From contig CANLQD010000001.1 of assembly GCA_947493175.1 (NCBI GenBank), forward strand, positions 124,001 to 188,000: DNA of 64,000 nucleotides, given 5' to 3'. Shown here one piece after another: positions 1-7,606 of this stretch (position 1 is the first letter of the stretch; each line of letters begins with the position of its first letter). Below the pieces are notes generated by a model. It made no database searches. It saw nothing but the letters and a program-made list of their open reading frames with translations, and was not told the origin of the DNA. The translations under genes and the position numbers were made by a program. This DNA comes from an uncultured Flavobacteriaceae bacterium. GTDB taxonomy: Bacteria; Bacteroidota; Bacteroidia; Flavobacteriales; Flavobacteriaceae.

Positions 1-93
1 GTTGCCACCGGTTGGGTCATAAGAGCTTTGGAAGATTTGGAAAGACAAGGTGTCAAGTATATTACCAATATACCTTGGAACAAAACTAATTAA
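1..93 (+). CDS. C-terminal fragment of an unknown protein
   Basis: An open frame enters from the left edge in frame 1 and stops at a TAA ending at 93. The visible 30 residues end in IPWNKTN. The family is not recognisable from this tail. The next gene starts 10 nt later on the same strand, so the two are probably co-transcribed. The fragment lies in the integrated element bounded by the tRNA remnant at 2235-2284. A large gene followed at once by a small acidic gene in a mobile element is the usual layout of a toxin and its immunity partner, but that is only inference here. Confidence 0.55.
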   Translation, partial: VATGWVIRALEDLERQGVKYITNIPWNKTN

Positions 94-103
94 ACAACAA
101 TAA

Positions 104-472
104 ATGAACAGCGATTCGGAAATACTGGATGAATTTGGAAGGAAAGTGGTCAAAGCAGTTTATGATGATAACTTGAGATACTTAAAGCAAATTATTTCCA
201 ACACAACTAAGTGGGGGCAAGGGAAGGAATTCATCGAAGCTTTCGATTCTGTACCCTTGCCAGAAAAGGAAACTCTATTTAAGTTCTATAATGAACAAAT
301 TAGAACCGGAATTTTTAGTTTCCTATCAATATTTGAAAACGATGAGAATTTTAAATTGGTATACGAAAAAAATGGGGTTCAAGTAGACCTTAATGAGATA
401 AGTGAAATGTTAAAGGCCGAGCCCATTATCGAAAATGGATGGATAGATAGGTTTAGCGATGAAATAAATTAG
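104..472 (+). CDS. Small acidic hypothetical protein (possible immunity protein)
   Basis: A 122-residue protein with no signal peptide or membrane segment. It is rich in Glu and Asp and is probably cytoplasmic and helical. I do not recognise the family. It begins 10 nt after the preceding stop and is followed by a strong hairpin terminator at 505-530, so it is the last gene of a transcript coming from outside the window. Its size, acidity and position behind a truncated C-terminus in a mobile element fit an immunity protein of a polymorphic toxin, but no diagnostic motif is visible. Confidence 0.6.
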   Translation: MNSDSEILDEFGRKVVKAVYDDNLRYLKQIISNTTKWGQGKEFIEAFDSVPLPEKETLFKFYNEQIRTGIFSFLSIFENDENFKLVYEKNGVQVDLNEISEMLKAEPIIENGWIDRFSDEIN

Positions 473-504
473 CTGGATGCACAATCTAAGATTATTAAAC
501 CTAA

Positions 505-530
505 AAACCCGCTCTTATCAGAGCGGGTTT
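505..530 (+). terminator. Rho-independent terminator
   Basis: The arms AAACCCGCTC and GAGCGGGTTT form a perfect 10-bp stem around the loop TTATCA, followed by a short T-rich run. It closes the transcript of the small gene ending at 472. Confidence 0.85.
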
Positions 531-885
531 ATTTATGACTATTTGCTAACAAAATTTACCAAATGTAAATACAAGGCATGTCGCAAGAAGATGCATACAG
601 TGGTTTATCATTTTCGGACATTGATGTCCAATTTTATAGTTAATCTTAAATTTTAAAATATAATGAACATACTGATTCTTAAACTATTCTGTTAGCTACA
701 AAGTCAAGATTTTAGTTTCTTATTAATGCTTTAATAACACATAATTCCGGTATTGGTAAAAGTCTGGAGATAATTCAAAAAACGAACGAACGATGGCCTC
801 CTCGAATTAACGTAAAGTCGAATTACCCCTCTATATTTAATGGGACATAGCAATCCTAGTTGCACTTAAAACTAGCCTTTAAACC
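531..885. other. AT-rich intergenic region, no gene seen
   Basis: 355 bases between the terminator and the integrase stop hold no convincing reading frame. The only clear structure is an inverted repeat at 616-629 (GGACAT, two bases, ATGTCC), which could be an operator half-pair or chance. The region is inside the integrated element. Confidence 0.5.
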
Positions 886-2103
886 CTAGTAACCCTCGAA
901 TATTTTCCTTTGATACTCATCCAACCTACTTTTGCGCAAATTCGCAAGATAAGCTTGAGTAGTACTTACCCGTTGATGCCCAAGCATTTGAGAAATAGCG
1001 GTTAAGGGTACACCCATATCGTCAGCGCTAGAAGCAAATGTATGGCGCGCCGCATAACTTGTAATCCTTTCCTCAATTCCAGCCATTTTACCTAGTTTCT
1101 TTAGGTTTTTATTATATCTATCCCTTGCCCACATGACCTTGTCATAGTGAATTATTGGGTCGCGGTCTCTTTCTATTTGAATAAGGTAATCCTTTTCACT
1201 TTTACCTTTAGTAAAATAGGTTACAATAGGCACTAATTGAGGACTTATTTTAATGCTGAAAGGCTCGCTGGTTTTTTTTCTTATGTATTGTATTCTACCA
1301 TCAATAATATTCGCAACCTTTAAGTTGGCAATGTCAACATACGACATACCGTTGAGAAAAAAACTTAAAAGGAATATATACCTATCACGAAATAATGTTG
1401 TCCCCTCATCTAACTCTAAATTGATTATTTTTGGAATGGCCTCGGGAGGTAAAGTTCTTTTGCGTGGTTTACCACTCCGAATTTTAAAATTTTCGAAAGC
1501 ATAACCTTCCTTCTCTGCAACACCAGCCAATATAGCCTTACGATTAATCGCTCTAATAGTTCGTAAATAAACACTTATCCCACCTAGCTTGTTACCCTTT
1601 GATAGATAATAATTCTCGAAATCTTTCAAAAATTTCAAATTGAGCTCGTTGAAAGTAAAATCTTTTCCATTCCTATAATTTCTGACAGCATTTAAAGCGT
1701 GTTGATAAACCCTTGAATTACCTATCCTGCTTGCTTTTTTCAACTCCAAAATATGAGCTTCTGTAAATTGAAAAAAGGTAATTTCTTTAGTTTTGTTCGT
1801 TAAGAGATTACGTACTTCTTTCAAGCTCATATATTTCAGTTTACCCCTATCCTCCCATTTAGTTAGAACATCTATCATTTTAGCACGTTTTTTTCTAAGT
1901 GAGTTATTAAGCCGGGAAGTTGAAGCGTTACCTGCATATGAGGTTTTAATTTGCTGTTTTGCACTATCCCAGTCCGATTTCTTCAACCGAATACCAGCAG
2001 CAATACTGGTGGTTTTTTGATTATGGGTTAATCGAAAAATTAGTGGAAACTCGTGTATGTTCTTTCTTCTTGTGTCAAGGGATAATTTTAAAAATGTTTC
2101 CAT
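886..2103 (-). CDS. Tyrosine recombinase / integrase
   Basis: A 405-residue site-specific recombinase of the Bacteroidota integrase type: N-terminal arm-binding region (about 1-90), SAM-like core-binding domain (about 105-200) and C-terminal catalytic domain. Visible catalytic residues are the ARHTFAS segment (Arg and His) and GHQRVSTTQAYL (His and the nucleophilic Tyr). At the usual first catalytic Arg the sequence reads GMSYVDIANL, with Ser. A Ser there is also known in IntDOT of CTnDOT. A GTG start at 2130 is possible, but the ATG at 2103 is preferred because it leaves the two TTGCACGTG repeats in the leader. The gene lies 130 nt from the tRNA-Arg remnant, as expected for the integrase of a tRNA-targeting element. 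Confidence 0.93.
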   Translation of the reverse strand: METFLKLSLDTRRKNIHEFPLIFRLTHNQKTTSIAAGIRLKKSDWDSAKQQIKTSYAGNASTSRLNNSLRKKRAKMIDVLTKWEDRGKLKYMSLKEVRNLLTNKTKEITFFQFTEAHILELKKASRIGNSRVYQHALNAVRNYRNGKDFTFNELNLKFLKDFENYYLSKGNKLGGISVYLRTIRAINRKAILAGVAEKEGYAFENFKIRSGKPRKRTLPPEAIPKIINLELDEGTTLFRDRYIFLLSFFLNGMSYVDIANLKVANIIDGRIQYIRKKTSEPFSIKISPQLVPIVTYFTKGKSEKDYLIQIERDRDPIIHYDKVMWARDRYNKNLKKLGKMAGIEERITSYAARHTFASSADDMGVPLTAISQMLGHQRVSTTQAYLANLRKSRLDEYQRKIFEGY

Positions 2104-2113
2104 AATATAATTT

Positions 2114-2133
2114 TTGCACGTGATTTGCACGTG
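2114..2133. repeat. Direct repeat pair TTGCACGTG next to the integrase
   Basis: Two copies of TTGCACGTG, at 2114-2122 and 2125-2133, are offset by 11 bp, about one helical turn. They sit just upstream of the preferred integrase ATG. Position and phasing suggest arm-type binding sites of the recombinase or an operator; this is inference. Confidence 0.5.
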
Positions 2134-2234
2134 GGATTAGAAATCATTTAGACCTAAATCTTAGTAAAAATAATGAAACTAATTGATTTTCAACACCTCT
2201 ATTGAAGTGAACGTTGAATTAATATTAAAAAAAA

Positions 2235-2284
2235 CCTGCCTTCTAAGCAGACGGTCGCAGGTTCGAATCCTGCTGCGATCACCA
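2235..2284 (+). other. 3' fragment of tRNA-Arg(TCT), attachment site of the integrated element
   Basis: The sequence folds as the 3' part of a tRNA. The anticodon loop CTTCTAA (2240-2246) reads anticodon TCT. A T-arm follows with stem GCAGG/CCTGC around TTCGAAT (2257-2273), then the acceptor strand TGCGATC, discriminator A and an encoded CCA ending at 2284. No D-arm or 5' acceptor strand precedes it: the upstream bases are A-rich and cannot pair. It is therefore the short copy left when an element integrates into a tRNA 3' end. Given the + orientation, the intact tRNA should lie to the left of the window at the far end of the element. Confidence 0.88.
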
Positions 2285-2294
2285 GTAATATAAG

Positions 2295-2329
2295 GTCCCA
2301 GAGGTTTTAGTACCGCTGGGACTTTTTTT
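2295..2329 (+). terminator. Terminator of the original tRNA-Arg transcript
   Basis: GTCCCAG pairs with CTGGGAC, with GGT/ACC extending the stem internally, and a run of seven T follows. It lies 10 nt after the CCA of the tRNA fragment, so it is the native tRNA terminator now separated from its gene. Confidence 0.85.
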
Positions 2330-2517
2330 GTTTGCAAACACATGAAAATTGATCAAATTTTCATGTTTATTGATTCAATTAGCGTCAACACATATAGATT
2401 CTTCATTTTTATTTAATCTTCTTCCGTCTTAGGATAAGTTCGATAAGAAAACAATTCCAAAATAGCCCAATTTATTTGGGCAGTAATTTTCTTAGAAATC
2501 AATATTTACCAATTTTA

Positions 2518-2537
2518 ATTAAACCAAATGGTCTAAT
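2518..2537. promoter_or_regulatory. Operator box 1 for the TetR regulator
   Basis: A 20-bp imperfect palindrome (ATTAAACC and GGTCTAAT around AAAT) 28 nt upstream of the tetR start codon. A closely matching box occurs at 3162-3181, upstream of the next gene. The pairing of two near-identical imperfect palindromes around a tetR gene is the classic autoregulated TetR layout. Confidence 0.7.
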
Positions 2538-2551
2538 TTTATTTTTTTTAG

Positions 2552-2559
2552 TATATTTG
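2552..2559 (+). promoter_or_regulatory. Bacteroidota -10 box (TATATTTG) of the tetR gene
   Basis: Matches the Bacteroidota -10 consensus TAnnTTTG. Only 5 nt separate it from the ATG at 2565, so transcription should begin at or next to the start codon and the mRNA may be leaderless. Operator box 1 lies just upstream. Confidence 0.6.
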
Positions 2560-2564
2560 CCCCC

Positions 2565-3146
2565 ATGGGATATAAGTACAACAAAGAAGATATTCTTAAT
2601 GTTGGGTACGACGTTTTTAGAAGAAACGGTTATCACAACGTTGGTATCAATCAGATTCTTAAGGAATCAGGTATCCCAAAAGGTTCGTTCTATAATTTTT
2701 TTGAGTCCAAAGAAGATTTTGCCCAGCAAGTCATTCGGCAATACGGAGAAACGAATAACTGTTGGATGAAAGACTTTTTTGAAGATTGTACGCTCTCTCC
2801 TTTAGAATGCTTAAAATCGTTCTATTCAATGATGATGAACCTTAATGAGGAAGATGAATATTCGGGCGGTTGTTTAGTAAATAATATGAGTGTTGAAATC
2901 GGGCGTCAAAATGATATAATCGGTTCTGAAGCGAATCATCACTTTATTGGTTGGCTTAATGTACTGGCATCAGTTGTGGAAAAAGGGCAAAATTTAAATG
3001 AAATTACAAAGGATTTTTCTCCACTCGAACTTGCTGAATATATGCATGCGGGATTTTATGGCGTACTGTCTAGAACCAAAGTAACCCGCAATAGGGTTTA
3101 TATGGACATTTGGTTAGAAATGACTTTCAAATTTATTCAAGCTTAA
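2565..3146 (+). CDS. TetR/AcrR-family transcriptional regulator
   Basis: A 193-residue protein with the N-terminal TetR helix-turn-helix (residues 5-52: GYDVFRRNGY, GINQILKESG, PKGSFYNFF) and a helical ligand-binding domain. It probably represses itself and the following lipoprotein gene: a matching imperfect palindrome lies before each (2518-2537 and 3162-3181). The ligand is unknown. Its neighbours include an MMPL transporter and several SRPBCC proteins, so a hydrophobic molecule is a reasonable guess. It is the first gene on the chromosomal side of the tRNA-Arg attachment site. Confidence 0.93.
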   Translation: MGYKYNKEDILNVGYDVFRRNGYHNVGINQILKESGIPKGSFYNFFESKEDFAQQVIRQYGETNNCWMKDFFEDCTLSPLECLKSFYSMMMNLNEEDEYSGGCLVNNMSVEIGRQNDIIGSEANHHFIGWLNVLASVVEKGQNLNEITKDFSPLELAEYMHAGFYGVLSRTKVTRNRVYMDIWLEMTFKFIQA

Positions 3147-3161
3147 AAAATTTATTCATAA

Positions 3162-3181
3162 ATTAAACAGAACGGTCTAAT
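3162..3181. promoter_or_regulatory. Operator box 2 for the TetR regulator
   Basis: ATTAAACAGAACGGTCTAAT differs from box 1 at only three positions and lies 13 nt upstream of the lipoprotein start codon at 3195, where a bound repressor would block transcription. Confidence 0.7.
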
Positions 3182-3194
3182 TATTTTATTTAAA

Positions 3195-4088
3195 ATGAAA
3201 AACTATTTAAAATTATCCATTTGTATTCTTTCTATTGCAATTATGCAATCTTGTAAATCTGTTGATTTACGTTCTAACGCGTTAAAAGAAAATACCATTT
3301 CCAATTCGGAGCAAATGGGAAAACAGCTTCTTGTCAAAGCCAAGACAGCTATGGGCTATGACCAACTCTCCAATACAGAAGTATATGAAGCCACGGCTAA
3401 ATTTAATTGGACAGGCGCTTGGCTCATAATGCCAATGAACGCTTTTCCTGGCAACAACAATAAAGAACTCCAACTTCGTTTGGCCACAAATAGTTTTGAT
3501 GGACAAGTCCAATATCTTGAAGGCAGAAAAAAAGATATCATTCAAGGTGTACAGTCTTGGGAGGGATATAAAAAAGAGGTAGGCAGCGACTATCTGAAAC
3601 GTCACGAACACGACCGCTACATCTGGGGATTGGCAACCTATCATTACTTGTTAGAAGCACCTATGCACCTACCCGATGCACAAATTATTAGATATGCAGG
3701 AAAAAAAGACGTAGAAGGTATAACATACGAAACGGTTTATGTCACCTGGGGTACCGAAGCTCCCAATAAGCAATACGACCGCTTTCTAGTTTACATCAAT
3801 CCATCTACAAAACATATTGATTTGTTGGAAGTGACCATAAACGACTTCTTTATTTCGATGCCGAGGGGTATGCAACACGCCACCGCACGTTATGAACGTA
3901 AGAAAACGAGTATAGGAGCTTACTTGCCAAGTAACGTACAGATCCAGTTTAAAGGGCCTAAAAAATTAGAAAATAAGGTCTATAGTTTTGCCTTAAACAA
4001 CTACCAATTCGACGCTTTTGACAAGTCCGTACTCTATCCATTGCAAGATGTTGAATATTTAGGATTCTCAAAACTCACCGAAGATTAG
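3195..4088 (+). CDS. Lipoprotein of unknown function
   Basis: A 297-residue protein with a lipoprotein signal peptide (MKNYLKLS..., lipobox IMQSC with Cys20), so it is lipid-anchored in the envelope. The mature part is mixed alpha/beta without a family I can name; it contains a repeated Trp/Tyr-rich region (WTGAWLIMPMNAF, RYIWGLATYHYLLEAP). It follows the TetR gene by 48 nt and has a TetR operator box in front. Its stop codon lies 1 nt before a sigma-regulon promoter that drives the transporter operon, so it may be co-regulated with transport but is controlled separately by TetR. Confidence 0.8.
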   Translation: MKNYLKLSICILSIAIMQSCKSVDLRSNALKENTISNSEQMGKQLLVKAKTAMGYDQLSNTEVYEATAKFNWTGAWLIMPMNAFPGNNNKELQLRLATNSFDGQVQYLEGRKKDIIQGVQSWEGYKKEVGSDYLKRHEHDRYIWGLATYHYLLEAPMHLPDAQIIRYAGKKDVEGITYETVYVTWGTEAPNKQYDRFLVYINPSTKHIDLLEVTINDFFISMPRGMQHATARYERKKTSIGAYLPSNVQIQFKGPKKLENKVYSFALNNYQFDAFDKSVLYPLQDVEYLGFSKLTED

Positions 4089-4089
4089 G

Positions 4090-4119
4090 TTGTCACACCG
4101 CTGCTAAATCCGCATCTAA
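4090..4119 (+). promoter_or_regulatory. Sigma-regulon promoter 1 (transporter operon)
   Basis: TTGTCACAC (4090-4098), 13 nt, then GCATCTAA (4112-4119). The same two boxes with the same 13-nt spacer occur three more times around the ECF sigma gene (10910-10939 reverse, 10967-10996, 11949-11978). It lies 127 nt upstream of the MMPL transporter start and should drive the five-gene operon ending at 10261. Confidence 0.82.
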
Positions 4120-4246
4120 CCGATACGGTTTGAGTGAAGCCATACGTAATCCGATGCACCAAGTAGTTGACCTAGTCATCCAAAAAAATCATTTAGAGCT
4201 AAGACAACTTTGAAAACTATAAACATCAAAACAACTTATAATAAGA

Positions 4247-6607
4247 ATGAACGAAAGCAACAAACAACCCAAACCACCGACTTTTGCCACCCGATGGGCA
4301 AATTTTGTCATAAAATTTAGGTGGCCGGTCGTCATCTTGTCCGTTTTACTCGCAGTGGGTTTAGGCTCACAAGGTAAAATGCAATTTGATGGTGACTACC
4401 ACGTATTTTTTAGCGAAACCAATCCGGAGCTCGAAGCATTTGATGCGCTGCAAGACAAGTATACCAAAGATGATAACATCGTTCTGGTACTCGCACCAAA
4501 AAATGGAGATGTATTTACCAAAGAAAATTTGGTAGCTATTGAAGAGCTTACGGCCCAAGCGTGGAATACTCCCTACTCCTCCCGTGTAGATGCCATCACC
4601 AATTTTCAACATACCAGTGCACAGGGTGATGATCTGTATGTAGACGACCTCTCCTATGAATCAGCCTCAAAAACCGATGCAGAAATAAAAGAGATTCGGA
4701 AAAAGGCGTTGAAAGAACCCTTATTGGTTCATCGACTCATTAATGAAAAAGGAAGTGTTACCGCTATTAATATAACCGTTCGATTACCTGGTGAAGATAG
4801 TGCACTTGAAATTCCCGCCGTTACCGTTGCTGCTAGAAAAATGATTGCAGATTTTAAAGAAAAGCATCCCAATTTCGACGTTTACACTACTGGACTTGTT
4901 CCACTAAACACGGCATTCTTTGAGTATTCTGAAAAAGGATTTGCGTTGGTGGGTCTCATGGTCTTGGTTGTATTAATTCTTACGCTAATCCTTACCAAAA
5001 ACCTGTTTGCAATGTTAACCACATTGTTGGTTTTTATGTTTTCTTTTATGAGCGCCTTTGGGTTCATAGGATTAATGGGCATTAAGTTAACACCTCCTTC
5101 TTCCGTGTTCCCAACTATGATATTAACGCTTGCCGTGGCAGATAGTATTCACATTCTTATCACCTACTTGCAAAAAGTGCGTAGTGAAGGGTACGATAAA
5201 AAAGGAGCTTTGGCAGAAAGTATCAGGCTCAACTTTATGCCTGTTTTTATAACAAGTTTGACTACCGTTATTGGTTTTTTGACAATGAATTTTGGTGATG
5301 TTCCGCCATTTTGGGATTTAGGAAACATCGTCGCCTTTGGTATGGCCATGGCATTCCTTTTTTCTACCACATTTTTACCTGCGTTAATGGCCATCCTTCC
5401 ACTATGGAAACCTAAAAAAGCGAAGCAAGAAAAAGAAAAGTTGAAAATAAGTTGGTATACTACATTTGGTCATTGGGTGGTAAAACAACCGATTCGTCTT
5501 TCGGTTATTTCATTGGCACTTATTGGTATTCTAACGTATCTGGCGACCTTCAATGTGTTTAATGACGAGTTTGTGGAATACTTCGACACCTCAGTAAAGT
5601 TCAGACAAGACAGTGATTTCATCAATGAAAACCTTACAGGCTTTTACAATGTAGAATTTTCAGTAGGCAGCGGTGAAAGTGGAGGTATCAACAATCCTGC
5701 CTACCTAAAAAAACTTAACGCATTTGAAGATTGGCTCAATGCGCAACCAGAAGTGGTGCATACCAATGCATTCAGTGAGGTGGCTCGAAGAGTAAACAGG
5801 TCGATGCACGGAGATAATGAAAGTTATTACAGCATTCCGAATAGCCGAGAAGAAGCGGCGCAATACCTGCTACTTTATGAACTTTCCCTACCCTTCGGGT
5901 TGGATTTGAACAATCAAATCAATGTAGATAAATCCGAAACTAGGGTTACAGCTACTTTAGAAAACAGTTCCAGTGCAGAAATGATTGCATTTTCAGAAAG
6001 GGCCGAAAATTGGCTGAAAGAAAATGCCCCAAAACCGATGCACGCCATTGGTGTAAGCCCAACACTGATGTTTTCCAAGCTTGGATTCCGCCAAGCGGAT
6101 AGTATGTTCAATGGAAACATCATTGCGTTGCTGCTTATCTCCATCATTCTAATGATAGCCCTACGAAATTTTAAACTAGGGCTATTGAGCATCATTCCTA
6201 ACGTTGCACCCGTCCTTGTAGGTTTTGGATTGTGGTGGCTCTACAAAGGAACCATCAATACGGGAATGGTTATCGTGTTTGGGATGACCCTGGGTATTAT
6301 CGTCGATGACACCGTCCACTTTATGAGCAAATTTTTGAGGGCGAGAAGAGAACTTGGTTACAATGCCAGGGAGGCGGTTATCTACGCTTTTGAAACGGTC
6401 GGTAAAGCTTTGGTAACCACGACCATTGTTCTCGTTGCAGGTTTTGGAATACTTTCCACCTCACCATTTGCCTTAAATAGTTATATGGCTAGGATCACCT
6501 TGGTTATTATCATAGCGGCATTGGTCATCGATTTCATCTTGCTTCCTTCATTGCTCATTTTAGCTAGTAAAAAAGAAAATAATGTTCAACTTAAAGCGAA
6601 AAATTAA
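4247..6607 (+). CDS. MMPL/RND-superfamily transporter
   Basis: A 786-residue inner-membrane protein with the duplicated RND architecture: one membrane helix near residue 24-43, a periplasmic porter domain, a block of helices (about 228-390) with a conserved AVADSIHI segment, then a second copy (helix about 418, porter domain, helices about 620-775) with the matching GIIVDDTVHF segment. MMPL proteins of this size move lipids or other hydrophobic molecules across or out of the inner membrane using the proton gradient. It is the first gene after sigma-regulon promoter 1 and is followed 21 nt later by a LolA-like carrier and then an outer-membrane protein. The MMPL, LolA-like, beta-barrel order implies a trans-envelope route. 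Substrate unknown. Confidence 0.9.
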   Translation: MNESNKQPKPPTFATRWANFVIKFRWPVVILSVLLAVGLGSQGKMQFDGDYHVFFSETNPELEAFDALQDKYTKDDNIVLVLAPKNGDVFTKENLVAIEELTAQAWNTPYSSRVDAITNFQHTSAQGDDLYVDDLSYESASKTDAEIKEIRKKALKEPLLVHRLINEKGSVTAINITVRLPGEDSALEIPAVTVAARKMIADFKEKHPNFDVYTTGLVPLNTAFFEYSEKGFALVGLMVLVVLILTLILTKNLFAMLTTLLVFMFSFMSAFGFIGLMGIKLTPPSSVFPTMILTLAVADSIHILITYLQKVRSEGYDKKGALAESIRLNFMPVFITSLTTVIGFLTMNFGDVPPFWDLGNIVAFGMAMAFLFSTTFLPALMAILPLWKPKKAKQEKEKLKISWYTTFGHWVVKQPIRLSVISLALIGILTYLATFNVFNDEFVEYFDTSVKFRQDSDFINENLTGFYNVEFSVGSGESGGINNPAYLKKLNAFEDWLNAQPEVVHTNAFSEVARRVNRSMHGDNESYYSIPNSREEAAQYLLLYELSLPFGLDLNNQINVDKSETRVTATLENSSSAEMIAFSERAENWLKENAPKPMHAIGVSPTLMFSKLGFRQADSMFNGNIIALLLISIILMIALRNFKLGLLSIIPNVAPVLVGFGLWWLYKGTINTGMVIVFGMTLGIIVDDTVHFMSKFLRARRELGYNAREAVIYAFETVGKALVTTTIVLVAGFGILSTSPFALNSYMARITLVIIIAALVIDFILLPSLLILASKKENNVQLKAKN

Positions 6608-6628
6608 ATAAAAAAAATCAAAATAGAT

Positions 6629-7402
6629 ATGAAAGCATCGATTATGACATCAATAGTATTACTTACCGGTTTTTTGTCCTTTGGACAAACTGCGGAAGAG
6701 CGAGGGCTTCAAATTGCGAAAGCAGCCGAAGAAGCAGATCTTGGTTTTGGAAGCAGCTCGGTAACACTTAAAATGACGCTGAAAAACAAAAATGGGCAAA
6801 GCAGTGAGCGTTTCCTTGAAACCAAAACATTGGAACTTACCGAAGATGGCGACAAATCACTGATTGTATTCAATAGCCCAAAGGATGTGAAAGGTACTGC
6901 TACCTTGACTTTCACGCATAAAGTTGGTAGTGACGACCAATGGTTGTATCTACCCTCAATAGCTAGGGTAAAACGTATTTCGTCTAACAATAAGTCAGGT
7001 CCATTCGTGGGAAGCGAATTTGCCTATGAAGACCTCTCTTCACAAGAAGTTGAAAAATACACGTACAAGTTTATCAAAGAAGAAGGGAGCAATTTGATTG
7101 TAGAGCAAGACCCCGTTGACCCTAAATCCGGTTATACAAGACGATTGGTTACCTATAATAAAGACAAGGGATACCGCATAGAAAAGATTGAGTTCTACGA
7201 CCGCAAAAACGCTCTTTTAAAGACATTGACCTATAGTGGTTACAAATTATACCAGGATAAGTTTTGGAGAGCAAGCACCTTTCATATGGTCAATCACCAA
7301 AGTAATAAAGAGACCCTACTCGAATTCAGTGATTACAATTTTGAGGTTTCCCTTTCTGAGGATGATTTTTCACAAGTGGCGCTCAAAAGAGCAGGAAGTT
7401 AA
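6629..7402 (+). CDS. LolA-like outer-membrane lipoprotein-sorting family protein
   Basis: A 257-residue periplasmic protein with a Sec signal peptide ending near GFLSFGQ. The mature part fits the LolA-like family found next to MMPL transporters: the conserved stretch WLYLPSIARVKRIS, then GPFVGSEFAYEDL (about residues 110-140). LolA-type folds are half-barrels that shield a lipid or acyl chain, so this is the likely periplasmic carrier between the MMPL pump and the outer-membrane protein downstream. It begins 21 nt after the pump gene and is probably in the same transcript. Confidence 0.87.
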   Translation: MKASIMTSIVLLTGFLSFGQTAEERGLQIAKAAEEADLGFGSSSVTLKMTLKNKNGQSSERFLETKTLELTEDGDKSLIVFNSPKDVKGTATLTFTHKVGSDDQWLYLPSIARVKRISSNNKSGPFVGSEFAYEDLSSQEVEKYTYKFIKEEGSNLIVEQDPVDPKSGYTRRLVTYNKDKGYRIEKIEFYDRKNALLKTLTYSGYKLYQDKFWRASTFHMVNHQSNKETLLEFSDYNFEVSLSEDDFSQVALKRAGS

Positions 7403-7567
7403 CATTGCTTGTCGATTGTTTGGTATTTAAGGCTGGTGATTGATATAGAGGTATGAAGGGGATGTATCGCCAGCTTCAAATATCCGACTGGAACTTAGCA
7501 CATTTGACATTGAAAACTTTATCGTTCCCCTTACAATTTTCCTTTAAAGTCCTGCAGTAATTCACAT

Positions 7568-7588
7568 CACCCTGTTGAGCAGGATGTG
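7568..7588 (+). other. Intercistronic hairpin
   Basis: CCTG/CAGG around TTGAG, flanked by CACAT/ATGTG with a small bulge, forms a hairpin 18 nt before the ATG of the outer-membrane protein gene, in a 204-nt gap. It may stabilise or separate parts of the operon message; there is no T-run, so termination is unlikely. Confidence 0.35.
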
Positions 7589-7606
7589 AGGTTTTGGCAC
7601 AAAAAG

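Noticed and set aside
616..629. Inverted repeat GGACAT/ATGTCC as an operator
   Set aside because: Isolated, no promoter or gene start nearby and no second copy; kept only as a note.
2221..2284. Complete tRNA gene
   Set aside because: The 5' acceptor strand and D-arm are missing; it is a 3' fragment only.
7586..7606. Upstream GTG start for the outer-membrane protein
   Set aside because: It would add RFWHKK before a clean signal peptide and overlaps a hairpin; ATG 7607 is better.
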